This document shows positions 55,838-64,000 of a stretch of DNA of 64,000 bases, in pieces. The stretch's first letter is position 1. Each line of letters begins with the position of its first letter. A model generated the notes under the pieces. It was not told the origin of the DNA. It searched no databases and saw only the letters and a program-made list of their open reading frames with translations. The translations under genes and the position numbers were made by a program. Location: assembly GCA_947630825.1 (NCBI GenBank), contig CANRJA010000005.1, forward strand, positions 17,558 through 81,557, given 5' to 3'. This stretch comes from an uncultured Clostridia bacterium. Lineage in GTDB: Bacteria > Bacillota > Clostridia > Oscillospirales > Ruminococcaceae.

Positions 55838-55903
55838 ATAAAATATATCATATCGCAAATAATTTTTACTTATTAAAACTTTATAGATTTATATGTTAAA
55901 TAT

Positions 55904-55936
55904 ATCGGCATCGCTTAACTCGGTGCCGATTTTTGC
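55904..55936 (+). terminator. Terminator after mazF
   Basis: ATCGGCA (55904-55910) pairs with TGCCGAT (55924-55930), followed by TTTT. Confidence 0.7.
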
Positions 55937-56045
55937 ATCACTACGAAATATTTGGCAAAATCATAATTCATACATAAAATATTGTAAATTTGTTAAAATT
56001 ATATTGATAGAATCAAAGTAACTTATAATAACGGAGGTCAGAATA

Positions 56046-56678
56046 ATGAAAAGAAAAATTCTAATTTTGGCTGTATTAATGTCAATAATGGCAATTATGG
56101 CAGGTTGCGGCGAAAAAAATAAAACTTCATCTGATTTATCAAGTGATACAACTCAGTTGTCGGAGAGTCTTGCCGATACCAGCGTTACAGAGCAATATGA
56201 AAGCACAACAATTTCACAGAGCGCAAGTGCTTCAATATCGGAAGATGACGCTAAAAAGATAGCTTTAAAAGACGCAAATGTTTCGGAGTCTGAAGTTAAC
56301 GGCATTAGGATAAATCAGAAAATTGATGACGGAATGTCCTTATACGAGGTTGATTTCTATGCAGGCAATAAAGAATATGAGTACGAGATTTCTGCTCAGG
56401 ACGGAAGCATTCGCATTAAGGATACAGATATAGATAACGACTTCGGCTCAACGGTGCAAAATAATGCAGGTGTGTCATTAGATAAAGCAAAGAAAACTGC
56501 GCTTAGCAAAGTAAAAGGAGCTACCGAAAAAGATATTCGTATTCATTCGGAATACGATGACGGCAGACAGATCTATGAAGGCTCTATAGTTTACAAAGAT
56601 ATGGAGTATGATTTTGAAATAGACAGCGAAACGGGAAATATAATTTCTTGGGAAGCAGAATCGGTTTTTGATGATTAA
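56046..56678 (+). CDS. PepSY-domain lipoprotein
   Basis: The protein has 210 residues. The lipobox is IMAIMAGCG (Cys20). A Ser/Thr-rich spacer precedes two PepSY repeats: SEDDAKKIALKDANVSESEV...YEVDFYAGNKEYEYEI and SLDKAKKTALSKVKGATEKD...YEGSIVYKDMEYDFEI. PepSY domains often inhibit peptidases at the cell surface. GGAGG precedes the ATG. Confidence 0.88.
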   Translation: MKRKILILAVLMSIMAIMAGCGEKNKTSSDLSSDTTQLSESLADTSVTEQYESTTISQSASASISEDDAKKIALKDANVSESEVNGIRINQKIDDGMSLYEVDFYAGNKEYEYEISAQDGSIRIKDTDIDNDFGSTVQNNAGVSLDKAKKTALSKVKGATEKDIRIHSEYDDGRQIYEGSIVYKDMEYDFEIDSETGNIISWEAESVFDD

Positions 56679-56690
56679 TAGTAAATAGTA

Positions 56691-56723
56691 AAGCGCCTAT
56701 CCAAATTTGGGTAGGCGCTTTTA
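56691..56723. terminator. Bidirectional terminator
   Basis: AAAGCGCCTA and TAGGCGCTTT form a perfect stem around a 12-base loop, between the convergent lipoprotein and yaaT genes. Confidence 0.85.
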
Positions 56724-56742
56724 GCTTGTTGAAAAGCGGGTT

Positions 56743-57606
56743 CTATTTATCCTCAAGCTCTTTAAGCTCATTTAGTTCTTCGCTGTCCTCTTTACTGCTT
56801 CCGTCTTTGATAACCTTTATATCATCTTTTATATAAGTATTCACAGCTTCGGTATCCGAATTTTTCACTCTGATTTTTCCTGTAAGAATATTGATGTCAA
56901 CAACATTTCCTTCACCGTCAGGAGTTTCTACAAATGCGCCTACTTTGGGAAGTCCCTTAATAAGCTCCTCATAGCCTTCCTGCTCATATTTTAAACAGCA
57001 CATAAGCCTTCCGCAGGTTCCTGAAATTTTGGATGGATTTAATGACAGGCTTTGATCCTTTGCCATTTTTATTGATACTGGCTGAAAATCTCCTAGAAAC
57101 GATTTACAGCAAAACGGTCTGCCGCAAATTCCAAGCCCCCCGAGCATTTTAGCCTCATCTCGAACGCCTATTTGCCTAAGTTCAATTCTTGTTCTGAAAA
57201 CTGAAGCCAGGTCTTTTACAAGCTCTCTGAAATCAACTCTTGTTTCAGATGTAAAATAGAAAAGAAGTTTGTTATTGTCAAATGTACATTCAACGTCGAC
57301 GAGCTTCATATTAAGTCCGTGCTTTGCAATTTTCTCTTCGCAGATTTTAAATGCTTCCTCTTCGCTTTTTTTGTTTTGCTCTATTTTATCGAGATCCTTT
57401 TCTGTTGCAACGCGTATTATATCTTTAAGAGGCACTTTAAGCTCTCCTTCTTTTATCTCACGATTGCCCAAAACAACTTCGCCACATTCAACTCCTCGTG
57501 ATGTTTCAACAATTACCTTTTCACCAACGTCGATGTTGACTCCGTTAGGTGTAAAGTAGTATATTTTCCCTACGCGCTTAAAGCGAACGCCTATTATTTC
57601 AATCAT
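56743..57606 (-). CDS. yaaT: PSP1-domain protein YaaT (RicT)
   Basis: The protein has 287 residues. The PSP1 core holds the iron-sulfur Cys-rich segment GGLGICGRPFCCKSF and SGTCGRLMCCLKYEQ, characteristic of YaaT/RicT, part of the Ric complex affecting mRNA maturation and sporulation in Bacillus. A charged Glu-rich tail ends the protein. It follows holB with a 38-base gap, the conserved order. Confidence 0.93.
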   Translation of the reverse strand: MIEIIGVRFKRVGKIYYFTPNGVNIDVGEKVIVETSRGVECGEVVLGNREIKEGELKVPLKDIIRVATEKDLDKIEQNKKSEEEAFKICEEKIAKHGLNMKLVDVECTFDNNKLLFYFTSETRVDFRELVKDLASVFRTRIELRQIGVRDEAKMLGGLGICGRPFCCKSFLGDFQPVSIKMAKDQSLSLNPSKISGTCGRLMCCLKYEQEGYEELIKGLPKVGAFVETPDGEGNVVDINILTGKIRVKNSDTEAVNTYIKDDIKVIKDGSSKEDSEELNELKELEDK

Positions 57607-57644
57607 ATAATTCCTCCGTTATTTGAATTCCAAACTTTAAAGAC

Positions 57645-58628
57645 TTATAAAATTTCCTTTATTTCTGAGCATAATGAGTTTATCGCAAGGCTTAGATTTC
57701 CGTTTGAATTTATCCTTTCAATATATTTGGTTATAACAAGATATATTTTTCTTGCCTTTGCTTTTGATATATGTTCCGCAAGCTTTACTGCGCCGTTTTT
57801 ATATGTGCTTATTAGTATTCCTTCATCACAGCCGGCATTAACCGACATTGCGTCTCGCATAACCTCGTTAAGAAGCCTCAAAACAAGCAAGGTCATAGGC
57901 TTGTCTCCGATAAGCTCGCTGAACTCTTTAAGCATTTGATACTCGTCAGCAGAAATTATGGAATCAGTTATGTTTTTGGTTATTGTTACAGCGTCGACTA
58001 TGCTTTCTCCGTCTAAGTAGCTTTTGCACTTCCCGATATTACCGCCCAAAATTTCAATGGACTTTTTTATATCCTCAGATTTGTAACCGTATTGAGCAAG
58101 TGCTTTTTCACAAGAGCCGCCGCTTACTTCATGTACCGAAAGCGACACCACTCTTGAAATAATGGTAGGCAGAAGAGCTGAGCGCGACTGAGCCGTCAGT
58201 ATAATTATGCAGTGGTCGGGAGGTTCTTCAATCAGTTTAAGCAGTGCGTTCTGCGCAGTAACAAGGGTGTTGTCCATATCCGAGATAATATATATTTTAT
58301 ACTTACCCTCGTTAGGCATTATCGGAGCGTTTTCAACTATCTCACGCAGAGTGTCTATTTTGTAGTTTCCGCTTTTGCCGCTTGGTAAGGCATAAATAAC
58401 GTCAGGATGCGTTTTGTGTAAGATCATTCTGCATGATTTACATTCTCCGCAGGGAACACCATTGCCTTTTTCACAAAGAAGTGCAGCCGAAATATAATCA
58501 GCGGCAGTTTTTTTGCCTAACCCCTTTTCGCCGTAAATTAAAAAGGAATTTACGACCCTGTCTTTGATGACCATAGAGCTTATCGTGTTTTTTAATATAT
58601 TATTTTCATAAAATGAAAAATTCTCCAT
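57645..58628 (-). CDS. holB: DNA polymerase III delta' subunit
   Basis: The protein has 327 residues. The AAA+ P-loop is GEKGLGKKT, zinc cysteines are in CEKGNGVPCGECKSC, and sensor-like LIEEPPDHCIIIL and the SRVVSLSV segment follow. It is part of the clamp loader. The usual neighbour tmk is not present directly upstream. Confidence 0.9.
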   Translation of the reverse strand: MENFSFYENNILKNTISSMVIKDRVVNSFLIYGEKGLGKKTAADYISAALLCEKGNGVPCGECKSCRMILHKTHPDVIYALPSGKSGNYKIDTLREIVENAPIMPNEGKYKIYIISDMDNTLVTAQNALLKLIEEPPDHCIIILTAQSRSALLPTIISRVVSLSVHEVSGGSCEKALAQYGYKSEDIKKSIEILGGNIGKCKSYLDGESIVDAVTITKNITDSIISADEYQMLKEFSELIGDKPMTLLVLRLLNEVMRDAMSVNAGCDEGILISTYKNGAVKLAEHISKAKARKIYLVITKYIERINSNGNLSLAINSLCSEIKEIL

Positions 58629-58676
58629 AAGAATTACCTTTACATAAATTCGGCTTTAATAAGCGAGAAGGCTTCT

Positions 58677-58718
58677 ACCTCTTACCTCTTACCTCTTGCT
58701 TCTTGCTTCTTGCTTCTT
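58677..58718. repeat. Tandem heptanucleotide repeat (3x ACCTCTT + 3x GCTTCTT)
   Basis: Three perfect ACCTCTT units are followed by three GCTTCTT units between holB and the decarboxylase gene. Related words occur in an imperfect hairpin at 46149-46215 (AGAGGTAAGAGGCAAG). Confidence 0.85.
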
Positions 58719-58723
58719 GTAGT

Positions 58724-60109
58724 TCATTGTACCACATTAACAGAAAAAATGCTATACCTTTTGAGCAAATTTATAGCGTTTCTATCAAAAACCTCTCCGC
58801 TGATTACCAATGGAATACAGGGCGGGCAAATTGATACAGAAGACGCACATATTCTTCCCAGCGCCTTGTCAATGGGAACCGTTTCTGTTTTGCTGAATAA
58901 AGCGTCTCTGATTGACATTTTCTTTTCTGCCGGCTGAATATTAATATAATTATCTTTATAAAAGCAGGAATGATTATTTGCCTCTTTTTTTATATCTTTC
59001 AGTGCAGATAAAAGAGCATTAAAATCATCTTCGTTATTTTCAGGCGAAATCATTAAAACTACGGCTGATTCATCTGCATATTCACAGAAAATATTATGCT
59101 TTTCCAGCAAGCAAAGCAATTCTTTGCCGTTAATGCCCAGTTCGTTTGTAAGTAAAACCAGCTTTAGCGGCTCTGTGCAGGGTTCGTCAATTACTTTAAA
59201 GCCTATTGATTTTATCTCAGCCTTTAGCTTTTTAACTCTTTTGCAGAGTTGATTAAGCCTACCGATATATTTTTTATCATTTAAAATCCTGTTGCACAAG
59301 TCGATAGATTCTAAAATCAAGTAGGACGGGGAAGTAGTTGCAAAAATTTGCATTGCCTCTTTGACCGCCGCTCTGTTTTTGAATTCATCTCTTGTGTTGT
59401 TTGAAATATGCAGATAAGCCCCTCCCGTAAGGCAGGGGAGCGTTTTATGTGCTGAATCACAGCATATATCTGCTCCGAGCGATAAAGGGTGTAAATTCTC
59501 GGTCAAAAAGTTTAAATATGCCCCATGAGCGTTATCAACAAGCAGAGGAATATCATATTTTTTACATACATTAGATAAACTTTTCACATTGAGAATATTG
59601 CCAAGATAGTCAGGGGTGGTGATGTATACAGCACTTGGAAGCTCGCCCTTTTTATAAGCTGATAAAGCATTCTCTAAATCAGTTGACGTAAGATTTATTG
59701 TACATACAGAATTAAGAGCCATTCCAGTGTAAAGCCAGTCGACATCAATATCAATTAAAGCGCAGGCGTTAATAAAAGATTTATGTACATTTCTCGCAGC
59801 AAGGATTTTTCTACTTTTACCCCTAACAGCAAGATAAAGCATCGTTTTAATTGCTAGTGTAGAGCCTTCTGTTGAGTATAAGGAAAGAGCCGAATTAAAA
59901 AGCTGTGAAGCGTTTTTCTCACTTTCGCTTATTATACCATTGTTTGATGTGTCAAAGAGAAAGTCAGCGCGTGATATCTCAGTTATATCATACGGCGAAA
60001 CAGCCTTAAGTTCGTTTGGACCTCTGCCCTTATGACCTGGCATATGAAACCTGATATTGTTTTCGCTCTTGTATTTATTTAAAAAGTCATATATCGGCGT
60101 CTTCATCAT
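58724..60109 (-). CDS. Orn/Lys/Arg decarboxylase family PLP enzyme
   Basis: The protein has 461 residues. The PLP region includes STEGSTLAIKTML, LVDNAHGAYL (Asp and His for the cofactor) and the Schiff-base Lys of DSAHKTLPCLTGGA. The C-terminal domain ends with GRICASSVSICPPCIP. YaaO-like enzymes of this group sit near tmk-holB-yaaT in Bacillus, and the same neighbourhood is kept here. It probably makes a polyamine from lysine or arginine. ATG 60109 follows AGGAG by eight bases and overlaps the gene upstream. Confidence 0.88.
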   Translation of the reverse strand: MMKTPIYDFLNKYKSENNIRFHMPGHKGRGPNELKAVSPYDITEISRADFLFDTSNNGIISESEKNASQLFNSALSLYSTEGSTLAIKTMLYLAVRGKSRKILAARNVHKSFINACALIDIDVDWLYTGMALNSVCTINLTSTDLENALSAYKKGELPSAVYITTPDYLGNILNVKSLSNVCKKYDIPLLVDNAHGAYLNFLTENLHPLSLGADICCDSAHKTLPCLTGGAYLHISNNTRDEFKNRAAVKEAMQIFATTSPSYLILESIDLCNRILNDKKYIGRLNQLCKRVKKLKAEIKSIGFKVIDEPCTEPLKLVLLTNELGINGKELLCLLEKHNIFCEYADESAVVLMISPENNEDDFNALLSALKDIKKEANNHSCFYKDNYINIQPAEKKMSIRDALFSKTETVPIDKALGRICASSVSICPPCIPLVISGEVFDRNAINLLKRYSIFSVNVVQ

Positions 60110-60413
60110 CAATAAAGCTCCTGAAATTGGTGTATTTCAATCGCTCGTAAATTCGATTTTTCGCACGTTTCACAGTTCTCGATACTGTGGATTTGTTTAC
60201 TCCGAATTCCTGAGCAATTTCGTGAATTTTCATATTGTTCATATAATACATAATGATATATTGTTTCTGTGTTTTTGTCAAATCATTGTTAATTATCTCA
60301 CGCAGGAATTTAATTATCTCTTTGTTTGATGTTGAGGCATATTTTCCGGTTCTTACTTTTTTCTCACTATAGAGAAATTCAATAGGCACTCGTTTATTTG
60401 TATACTTTTTCAT
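60087..60413 (-). CDS. Sigma-70 region 4-like protein
   Basis: The protein has 108 residues. The C-terminal half is a sigma region 4-type helix-turn-helix (LTKTQKQYIIMYYMNNMKIH, EIAQEFGVNKSTVSRTVKRA). No region 2 is present, so it is a DNA-binding regulator rather than a full sigma factor. It lies after the small coiled-coil gene, in the same direction, behind an SOS box. Confidence 0.8.
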   Translation of the reverse strand: MKKYTNKRVPIEFLYSEKKVRTGKYASTSNKEIIKFLREIINNDLTKTQKQYIIMYYMNNMKIHEIAQEFGVNKSTVSRTVKRAKNRIYERLKYTNFRSFIDDEDADI

Positions 60414-60448
60414 TTATAAGACATATTTCCTTTCTGCGTATGAAATAT

Positions 60449-60685
60449 TTACATTTTATAATTTTTTCGAGATATACTTACATGAGGTTTAGGTTTAAAA
60501 TAATTTTCAATCATTTTTGCGCTTAGTAAAACGTCAAGATATTCAGAATAAAGAGTTTCTGAACGCTTTAAAAGTGCCTTTCTTTCACTTACATCGGTTG
60601 TTTTCTTGATTTTTTCCTTTAGATATTCATTCTGCTTTTTTAAGGCGTCGGCTGTTTTAATATAAGCCTTGAATAGATTTTTCAT
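60449..60685 (-). CDS. Small coiled-coil protein behind an SOS box
   Basis: The protein has 78 residues, almost all helical and charged (KTADALKKQNEYLKEKIKKT). It ends SISRKNYKM. AGAAAGGA precedes the ATG. No family recognised. First gene of a likely two-gene damage-inducible operon. Confidence 0.7.
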   Translation of the reverse strand: MKNLFKAYIKTADALKKQNEYLKEKIKKTTDVSERKALLKRSETLYSEYLDVLLSAKMIENYFKPKPHVSISRKNYKM

Positions 60686-60735
60686 ACTTTTCTGTCCTTT
60701 CTAAATTGTCATCCCAAAATGTTTTTTAGCAAATA

Positions 60736-60747
60736 GAACAAATGTTC
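60736..60747 (-). promoter_or_regulatory. Perfect LexA/SOS box
   Basis: GAACAAATGTTC matches GAAC-N4-GTTC exactly and is fully palindromic except the centre. It lies 51 bases before the coiled-coil gene start on the minus strand and ~180 bases before the DUF896 gene on the plus strand; distance favours the former. Confidence 0.75.
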
Positions 60748-60927
60748 TTTTACAATTTTATGATAAATCCAAACCTAAGTTTTGTCAACACTTTTTTTAA
60801 AAAAATTCTAATTTTATGGCTTCGGGGAAATTTTTTGGACAATTGCAAATGTAGCAGTTGATTTTTACAGAAAATTGTGCTAAAATAAATAGAATTGTTT
60901 ATAAAAACAAGAAAGGATTAAGTCTTA

Positions 60928-61161
60928 ATGGAAAAGGAAAAACTCGACAGGATATCACAGCTTTACAGGCTTTCAAAGCAGAGAAAGCTGACTCGGGAAG
61001 AATTAGACGAGCAAAAGAGGCTGAGAGACGAGTACCGTCGTGGGTATGTGAGAAATCTCACTCAGCAGCTTGAGCATACCGAGCTTTTGCGTCCTGACGG
61101 AACGAAGGTCAGGGTATCTGATTTAAAGAGAGAAAAGAATGGAGATATTACAAAAAGCTAA
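60928..61161 (+). CDS. DUF896 family protein (YnzC-like)
   Basis: The protein has 77 residues. ISQLYRLSKQRKLTREELDE and the conserved RRGYVRNLTQQLEHT are the DUF896 core. Start ATG follows AAGAAAGGA. Bacillus YnzC is SOS-induced; here the SOS box lies ~180 bases upstream, so shared control is possible. Confidence 0.92.
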   Translation: MEKEKLDRISQLYRLSKQRKLTREELDEQKRLRDEYRRGYVRNLTQQLEHTELLRPDGTKVRVSDLKREKNGDITKS

Positions 61162-61182
61162 ATTAAAAGGGAAGTAACGGAT

Positions 61183-62199
61183 ATGGAAACGAATTACAAT
61201 CTAATATCAAACGGAGGCTTTTCAAGGCAGAAGTTAAAGCTTTTGATTTTGCAGAAAATTCTGCTTAATGAAACGGACGAAGCACATTCTCTGACCGGAA
61301 AGGAGCTTATATCGAAGCTTGAGGCGTATGGCATAAAGGCTGAGCGAAAGACTATTTATGATGATATAACTTCGCTTCAGGAGAGCGGTTTGGATATACT
61401 GGCAGATAAAAGAGGGCACGCAAACGCATACTATGTAGGTTCAAGAACTTTTCAGGACGAGGAGCTTTATGTGCTGGCAGACGCAGTAGCCTCGTCGGTT
61501 TTTCTGACAAAAAAGAAGTCTGACGAGCTTATCGGCAAGCTTCAGACGTTAACTTCTAAGTATAAGGCTAAGGGGCTAAGAAGAAACGTGTATGTCGCCA
61601 ACCGTGCAAAGACTTTCAATGAGAGAATATACTACAATATAAATATAATTCACAAAGCGATATATTCAAATTACCAGATAGAGTTTAAATACTATGAATA
61701 CAGTATAGACAAAAAGGCGCAGTTCAGACACGGCGGAGAGATTTACAGCGTTTCGCCTTATCAGCTTATATGGGAAAACGATAAATACTATCTCATATGC
61801 TACTGCAACAAGCACGAAAAGATTTGCAGATACAGAGTTGACAGGATATCAGACGTTAGCATCTGCGAGGATAAAAGACGTTCTTTGACGGTTGACGAAA
61901 ACGAAATCGTAAAAAGTCTGAAGGCTACATACGATATGTACGGCGGAGACAGAGAAAAGGTAGAGATAGAGTTTGACAATTCGCTTATCAATGTTGTTAT
62001 CGACAGGTTTGGCAGCAATGTTCTTATCAACAAGAAAGACAATGACAGGTTCAGTATAGAGGTCGACGTTGAGATAAGCCCTACCTTTTGGGGCTGGCTG
62101 TTTACGTTTGGGACTAACGCAAGGGTTATAGGTCCTGAGAAGATAGTTGACGCTGCTAAGAAAAGATTAAAGGAAATAGAAGGCTGTTATAAATCATAA
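61183..62199 (+). CDS. WYL-domain transcriptional regulator
   Basis: The protein has 338 residues. The N-terminal winged helix is seen at KLKLLILQKILLNETDEAHS and LEAYGIKAERKTIYDDI. The WYL domain has IYSVSPYQLIWENDKYYLIC and KICRYRVDRISDV, and a C-terminal WCX-like part ends the protein. WYL proteins bind nucleic acid or nucleotide ligands and often regulate DNA-damage or defence genes. Confidence 0.9.
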   Translation: METNYNLISNGGFSRQKLKLLILQKILLNETDEAHSLTGKELISKLEAYGIKAERKTIYDDITSLQESGLDILADKRGHANAYYVGSRTFQDEELYVLADAVASSVFLTKKKSDELIGKLQTLTSKYKAKGLRRNVYVANRAKTFNERIYYNINIIHKAIYSNYQIEFKYYEYSIDKKAQFRHGGEIYSVSPYQLIWENDKYYLICYCNKHEKICRYRVDRISDVSICEDKRRSLTVDENEIVKSLKATYDMYGGDREKVEIEFDNSLINVVIDRFGSNVLINKKDNDRFSIEVDVEISPTFWGWLFTFGTNARVIGPEKIVDAAKKRLKEIEGCYKS

Positions 62200-62239
62200 T
62201 TATGATACATAAATAGTAGTTAGGTAAGGGGATAGGATA

Positions 62240-62977
62240 ATGGAAAGCAATATTTCAGATAAGATAAAGCTTCTGCAAAAGATGATAGATGAAAGCAGAT
62301 CAATAGTTTTCTTCGGCGGAGCAGGCGTGTCGACCGAAAGCGGAATACCTGATTTCAGAAGCGTTGACGGATTGTATAATCAGAAGTACGATTATCCGCC
62401 TGAGCAAATGCTTTCGCACACCTTTTATGTAAACAATCCGAAGGAGTTTTTCAAGTTTTACAAGGATAAAATGCTAGCTCTCGATATAAAGCCTAACCAA
62501 GCGCATAAAAAATTAGCCGAGATGGAGGCTAAGGGCAAGCTGTCCTGCGTTATAACCCAGAACATAGACGGTCTTCATCAGGCTGCAGGGAGCAAAAAGG
62601 TTTACGAGCTTCACGGGTCGGTTCACAGAAACTACTGTGAGCAGTGCCATAAGTTTTTTGACGCTCTTTATATGCAAAACAGTGCGGATATTCCCGTATG
62701 CGATAAATGCGGCGGTAGAGTTAAGCCTGATGTAGTTTTGTATGAGGAGGGGCTTGACAATAACACTGTCATAGGCGCAATAGAACATATTGAGAAGTCT
62801 GATATGCTTATTATAGGAGGTACGTCTTTGGTAGTTTACCCTGCGGCGTCTTTGGTGAGGTATTTCAGAGGCAAATATCTTGTATTGATAAACCGTGATA
62901 AAACGGATATGGACAGCAGTGCAGATTTGGTTATAAATGAAAAAATCGGCGAGACTTTAAGCAGGATAAAGGTTTAA
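62240..62977 (+). CDS. cobB: NAD-dependent protein deacylase (SIR2 family)
   Basis: The protein has 245 residues. FFGGAGVSTESGIPDFRS, TQNIDGLHQAAGS, the catalytic His in ELHGSVHRN, zinc cysteines CEQCHKFF and CDKCGG, and GGTSLVVYPA are all present. It removes acyl groups from protein lysines with NAD+. Confidence 0.95.
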   Translation: MESNISDKIKLLQKMIDESRSIVFFGGAGVSTESGIPDFRSVDGLYNQKYDYPPEQMLSHTFYVNNPKEFFKFYKDKMLALDIKPNQAHKKLAEMEAKGKLSCVITQNIDGLHQAAGSKKVYELHGSVHRNYCEQCHKFFDALYMQNSADIPVCDKCGGRVKPDVVLYEEGLDNNTVIGAIEHIEKSDMLIIGGTSLVVYPAASLVRYFRGKYLVLINRDKTDMDSSADLVINEKIGETLSRIKV

Positions 62978-62994
62978 GCAATAGGAGAAGAATT

Positions 62995-63429
62995 ATGAAA
63001 ATAATGGCAGTAGATTACGGAGATGCAAGAACAGGTCTTGCCGTTTGCGACAGAACGGAGTTTTTAGCCTCGCCGATAGGAACTATTGAGGAACGCAATT
63101 TCAATGTGCTTGTCACAAAGGTCGCTCATATGTCAAGGGAATATGAGGTCGGAGAAATAATAGTGGGGCTTCCGCTTAATATGAACGGAAGCTATGGACC
63201 AAGAGCAGAAAAATGCAGGAGGTTCGCCGATGCCTTGAATGAGTTTGTCGATGTTCCAGTAAATATGTGGGACGAGCGTTCGACTACAGTTTCCGCACAT
63301 AATTTTCTCAATGAGACTAATACAAGGGGTAAAAAGAGAAAAGAGGTAATTGACCAGGTGGCGGCGACTATTATTCTTGAAAGCTATCTTGATTTTAGAA
63401 GAAAGAAAAAAGAAAGCGAAAATAAATAG
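62995..63429 (+). CDS. ruvX: Putative pre-16S rRNA nuclease / Holliday junction resolvase-like YqgF
   Basis: The protein has 144 residues with the RNase H-like YqgF fold: MAVDYGDARTGLAVCDRTEF, EIIVGLPLNMNGSYGP, MWDERSTTVSAHNFL and IDQVAATIILESYLD. AGGAG precedes the ATG. Last gene of the plus-strand run from DUF896. Confidence 0.95.
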   Translation: MKIMAVDYGDARTGLAVCDRTEFLASPIGTIEERNFNVLVTKVAHMSREYEVGEIIVGLPLNMNGSYGPRAEKCRRFADALNEFVDVPVNMWDERSTTVSAHNFLNETNTRGKKRKEVIDQVAATIILESYLDFRRKKKESENK

Positions 63430-63456
63430 CAGAGCATTTATTTGTGCTCTGCTATG
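63427..63456. terminator. Bidirectional terminator
   Basis: TAGCAGAGCA (63427-63436) pairs with TGCTCTGCTA (63445-63454) between convergent ruvX and TauE/SafE genes. Confidence 0.8.
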
Positions 63457-63821
63457 TTTTGTTTATCTGATTTTTTAATAAGCTCTTTTATGCCAATTAT
63501 TATTATGAAGATTGAAAATATTTTAGATAGGATTTCAGAACCAAGCATACTTGCAATAAAACTGAATAGAAGCGCTAAGATTGCTCCTGTTATGATTGAC
63601 GGGAGTATTTTTTTCCAGATGATTAGTTTTGATTTTGTGTGCAGGATTATTGAAATCAAGGCAATAGGGATAAAGAAAATGAGGTTTATTCCCTGTGCTT
63701 CAAGCTGTGCCATACCTGAAAAAATCGTAAGGTAAATTATAAGCACCATTCCGCCCCCCAGACCTAAGGACGCAACAAAACCTGTAAGAAAAGAAACAAC
63801 AGCAATTACAAAAATACTCAT
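63438..63821 (-). CDS. TauE/SafE family permease, half-size
   Basis: The protein has 127 residues with four membrane helices (IFVIAVVSFLTGFVASLGLG, MVLIIYLTIFSGM, LIFFIPIALISIIL, ILPSIITGAILALLFSFIA) and the family glycine motif GLGGGMV. Its start overlaps the stop of another half-size gene upstream. The pair probably forms one anion exporter. Confidence 0.85.
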   Translation of the reverse strand: MSIFVIAVVSFLTGFVASLGLGGGMVLIIYLTIFSGMAQLEAQGINLIFFIPIALISIILHTKSKLIIWKKILPSIITGAILALLFSFIASMLGSEILSKIFSIFIIIIGIKELIKKSDKQNIAEHK

Positions 63822-64000
63822 AGCATCAGCATCCTGATTCCCGAAATTATCAGAATAATTCCGAATATTTTTTTCAATATCTTGTTAGATATCCTTTTTA
63901 AAAGCCAGCTTCCTGCAATAGCCCCCAGAATACCTAAAGGTATAAATTTTAGTGCGAGCGAATAGTTTATGTGTCCTTTGAGTGAATAAATAACAGTGCT
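63818..64000 (-). CDS. TauE/SafE family permease, second half, cut by the window edge
   Basis: The readable part ends ...LALKFIPLGILGAIAGSWL, LKRISNKILKKIFGIILII, SGIRMLML, the usual C-terminal end of a TauE/SafE unit. Its TGA overlaps the next ATG (ATGA). The 5' end is outside the window. Confidence 0.8.
   Translation of the reverse strand, partial: STVIYSLKGHINYSLALKFIPLGILGAIAGSWLLKRISNKILKKIFGIILIISGIRMLML

Overview
The window looks like the chromosome of a low-GC Gram-positive Clostridia, most likely a Ruminococcus-like Oscillospiraceae member. This is an inference from AT-rich genes with GGAGG-type ribosome binding sites, a sortase-type surface adhesin, GAAC-N4-GTTC SOS boxes, a yaaT-holB locus, GatCAB, and DUF896, WYL and RuvX housekeeping genes.

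Region 1-28.9 kb is accessory DNA. Two copies of the 3' half of a tRNA-Trp gene (814-859 and 21802-21844) mark attachment sites, so this part looks like integrative elements stacked at tRNA-Trp. It holds: a compact four-gene minus-strand operon (ATP-grasp/radical SAM fusion, second radical SAM enzyme, membrane pentapeptide-repeat protein, nitroreductase); a bceRS-bceAB peptide-resistance module with a BceR-type operator; decayed conjugative-element genes; a protein kinase gene broken by one in-frame TGA; a retron with effector, predicted msr-msd RNA and reverse transcriptase; and a three-gene operon sce7726-sce7725-RES that I read as a candidate, poorly described defence module. To the right of the second attachment site are a deleted integrase, an excisionase-like gene, an SOS-regulated Y-family polymerase and its inverted partial copy, an antitoxin with a broken toxin, and a methyltransferase gene broken by a TAA.

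Region 28.9-37.1 kb is a surface-protein locus: a 2104-residue sortase-anchored adhesin behind a leader that contains a promoter, a mini-ORF with a run of ten G and a terminator-like hairpin. The arrangement suggests a phase-variable attenuator. Debris of another surface protein and of a LysR regulator follows.

Region 37.2-48 kb holds an MMPL transporter operon with a divergent TetR regulator, a GNAT acetyltransferase, a two-component system followed by a YmdB-type phosphoesterase, and a second full-length Y-family polymerase behind three SOS boxes.

Region 47.8-64 kb is mostly core: a PrsA-like foldase, gatC-gatA-gatB in which GatB is fused to an archaeal-type aspartyl-tRNA synthetase, a MazF-type toxin without antitoxin, a PepSY lipoprotein, yaaT-holB, a PLP decarboxylase, a sigma-like gene pair behind a perfect SOS box, then DUF896, a WYL regulator, a sirtuin, RuvX and TauE/SafE half-transporters. 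No rRNA, intact tRNA, CRISPR array or insertion sequence was recognised.
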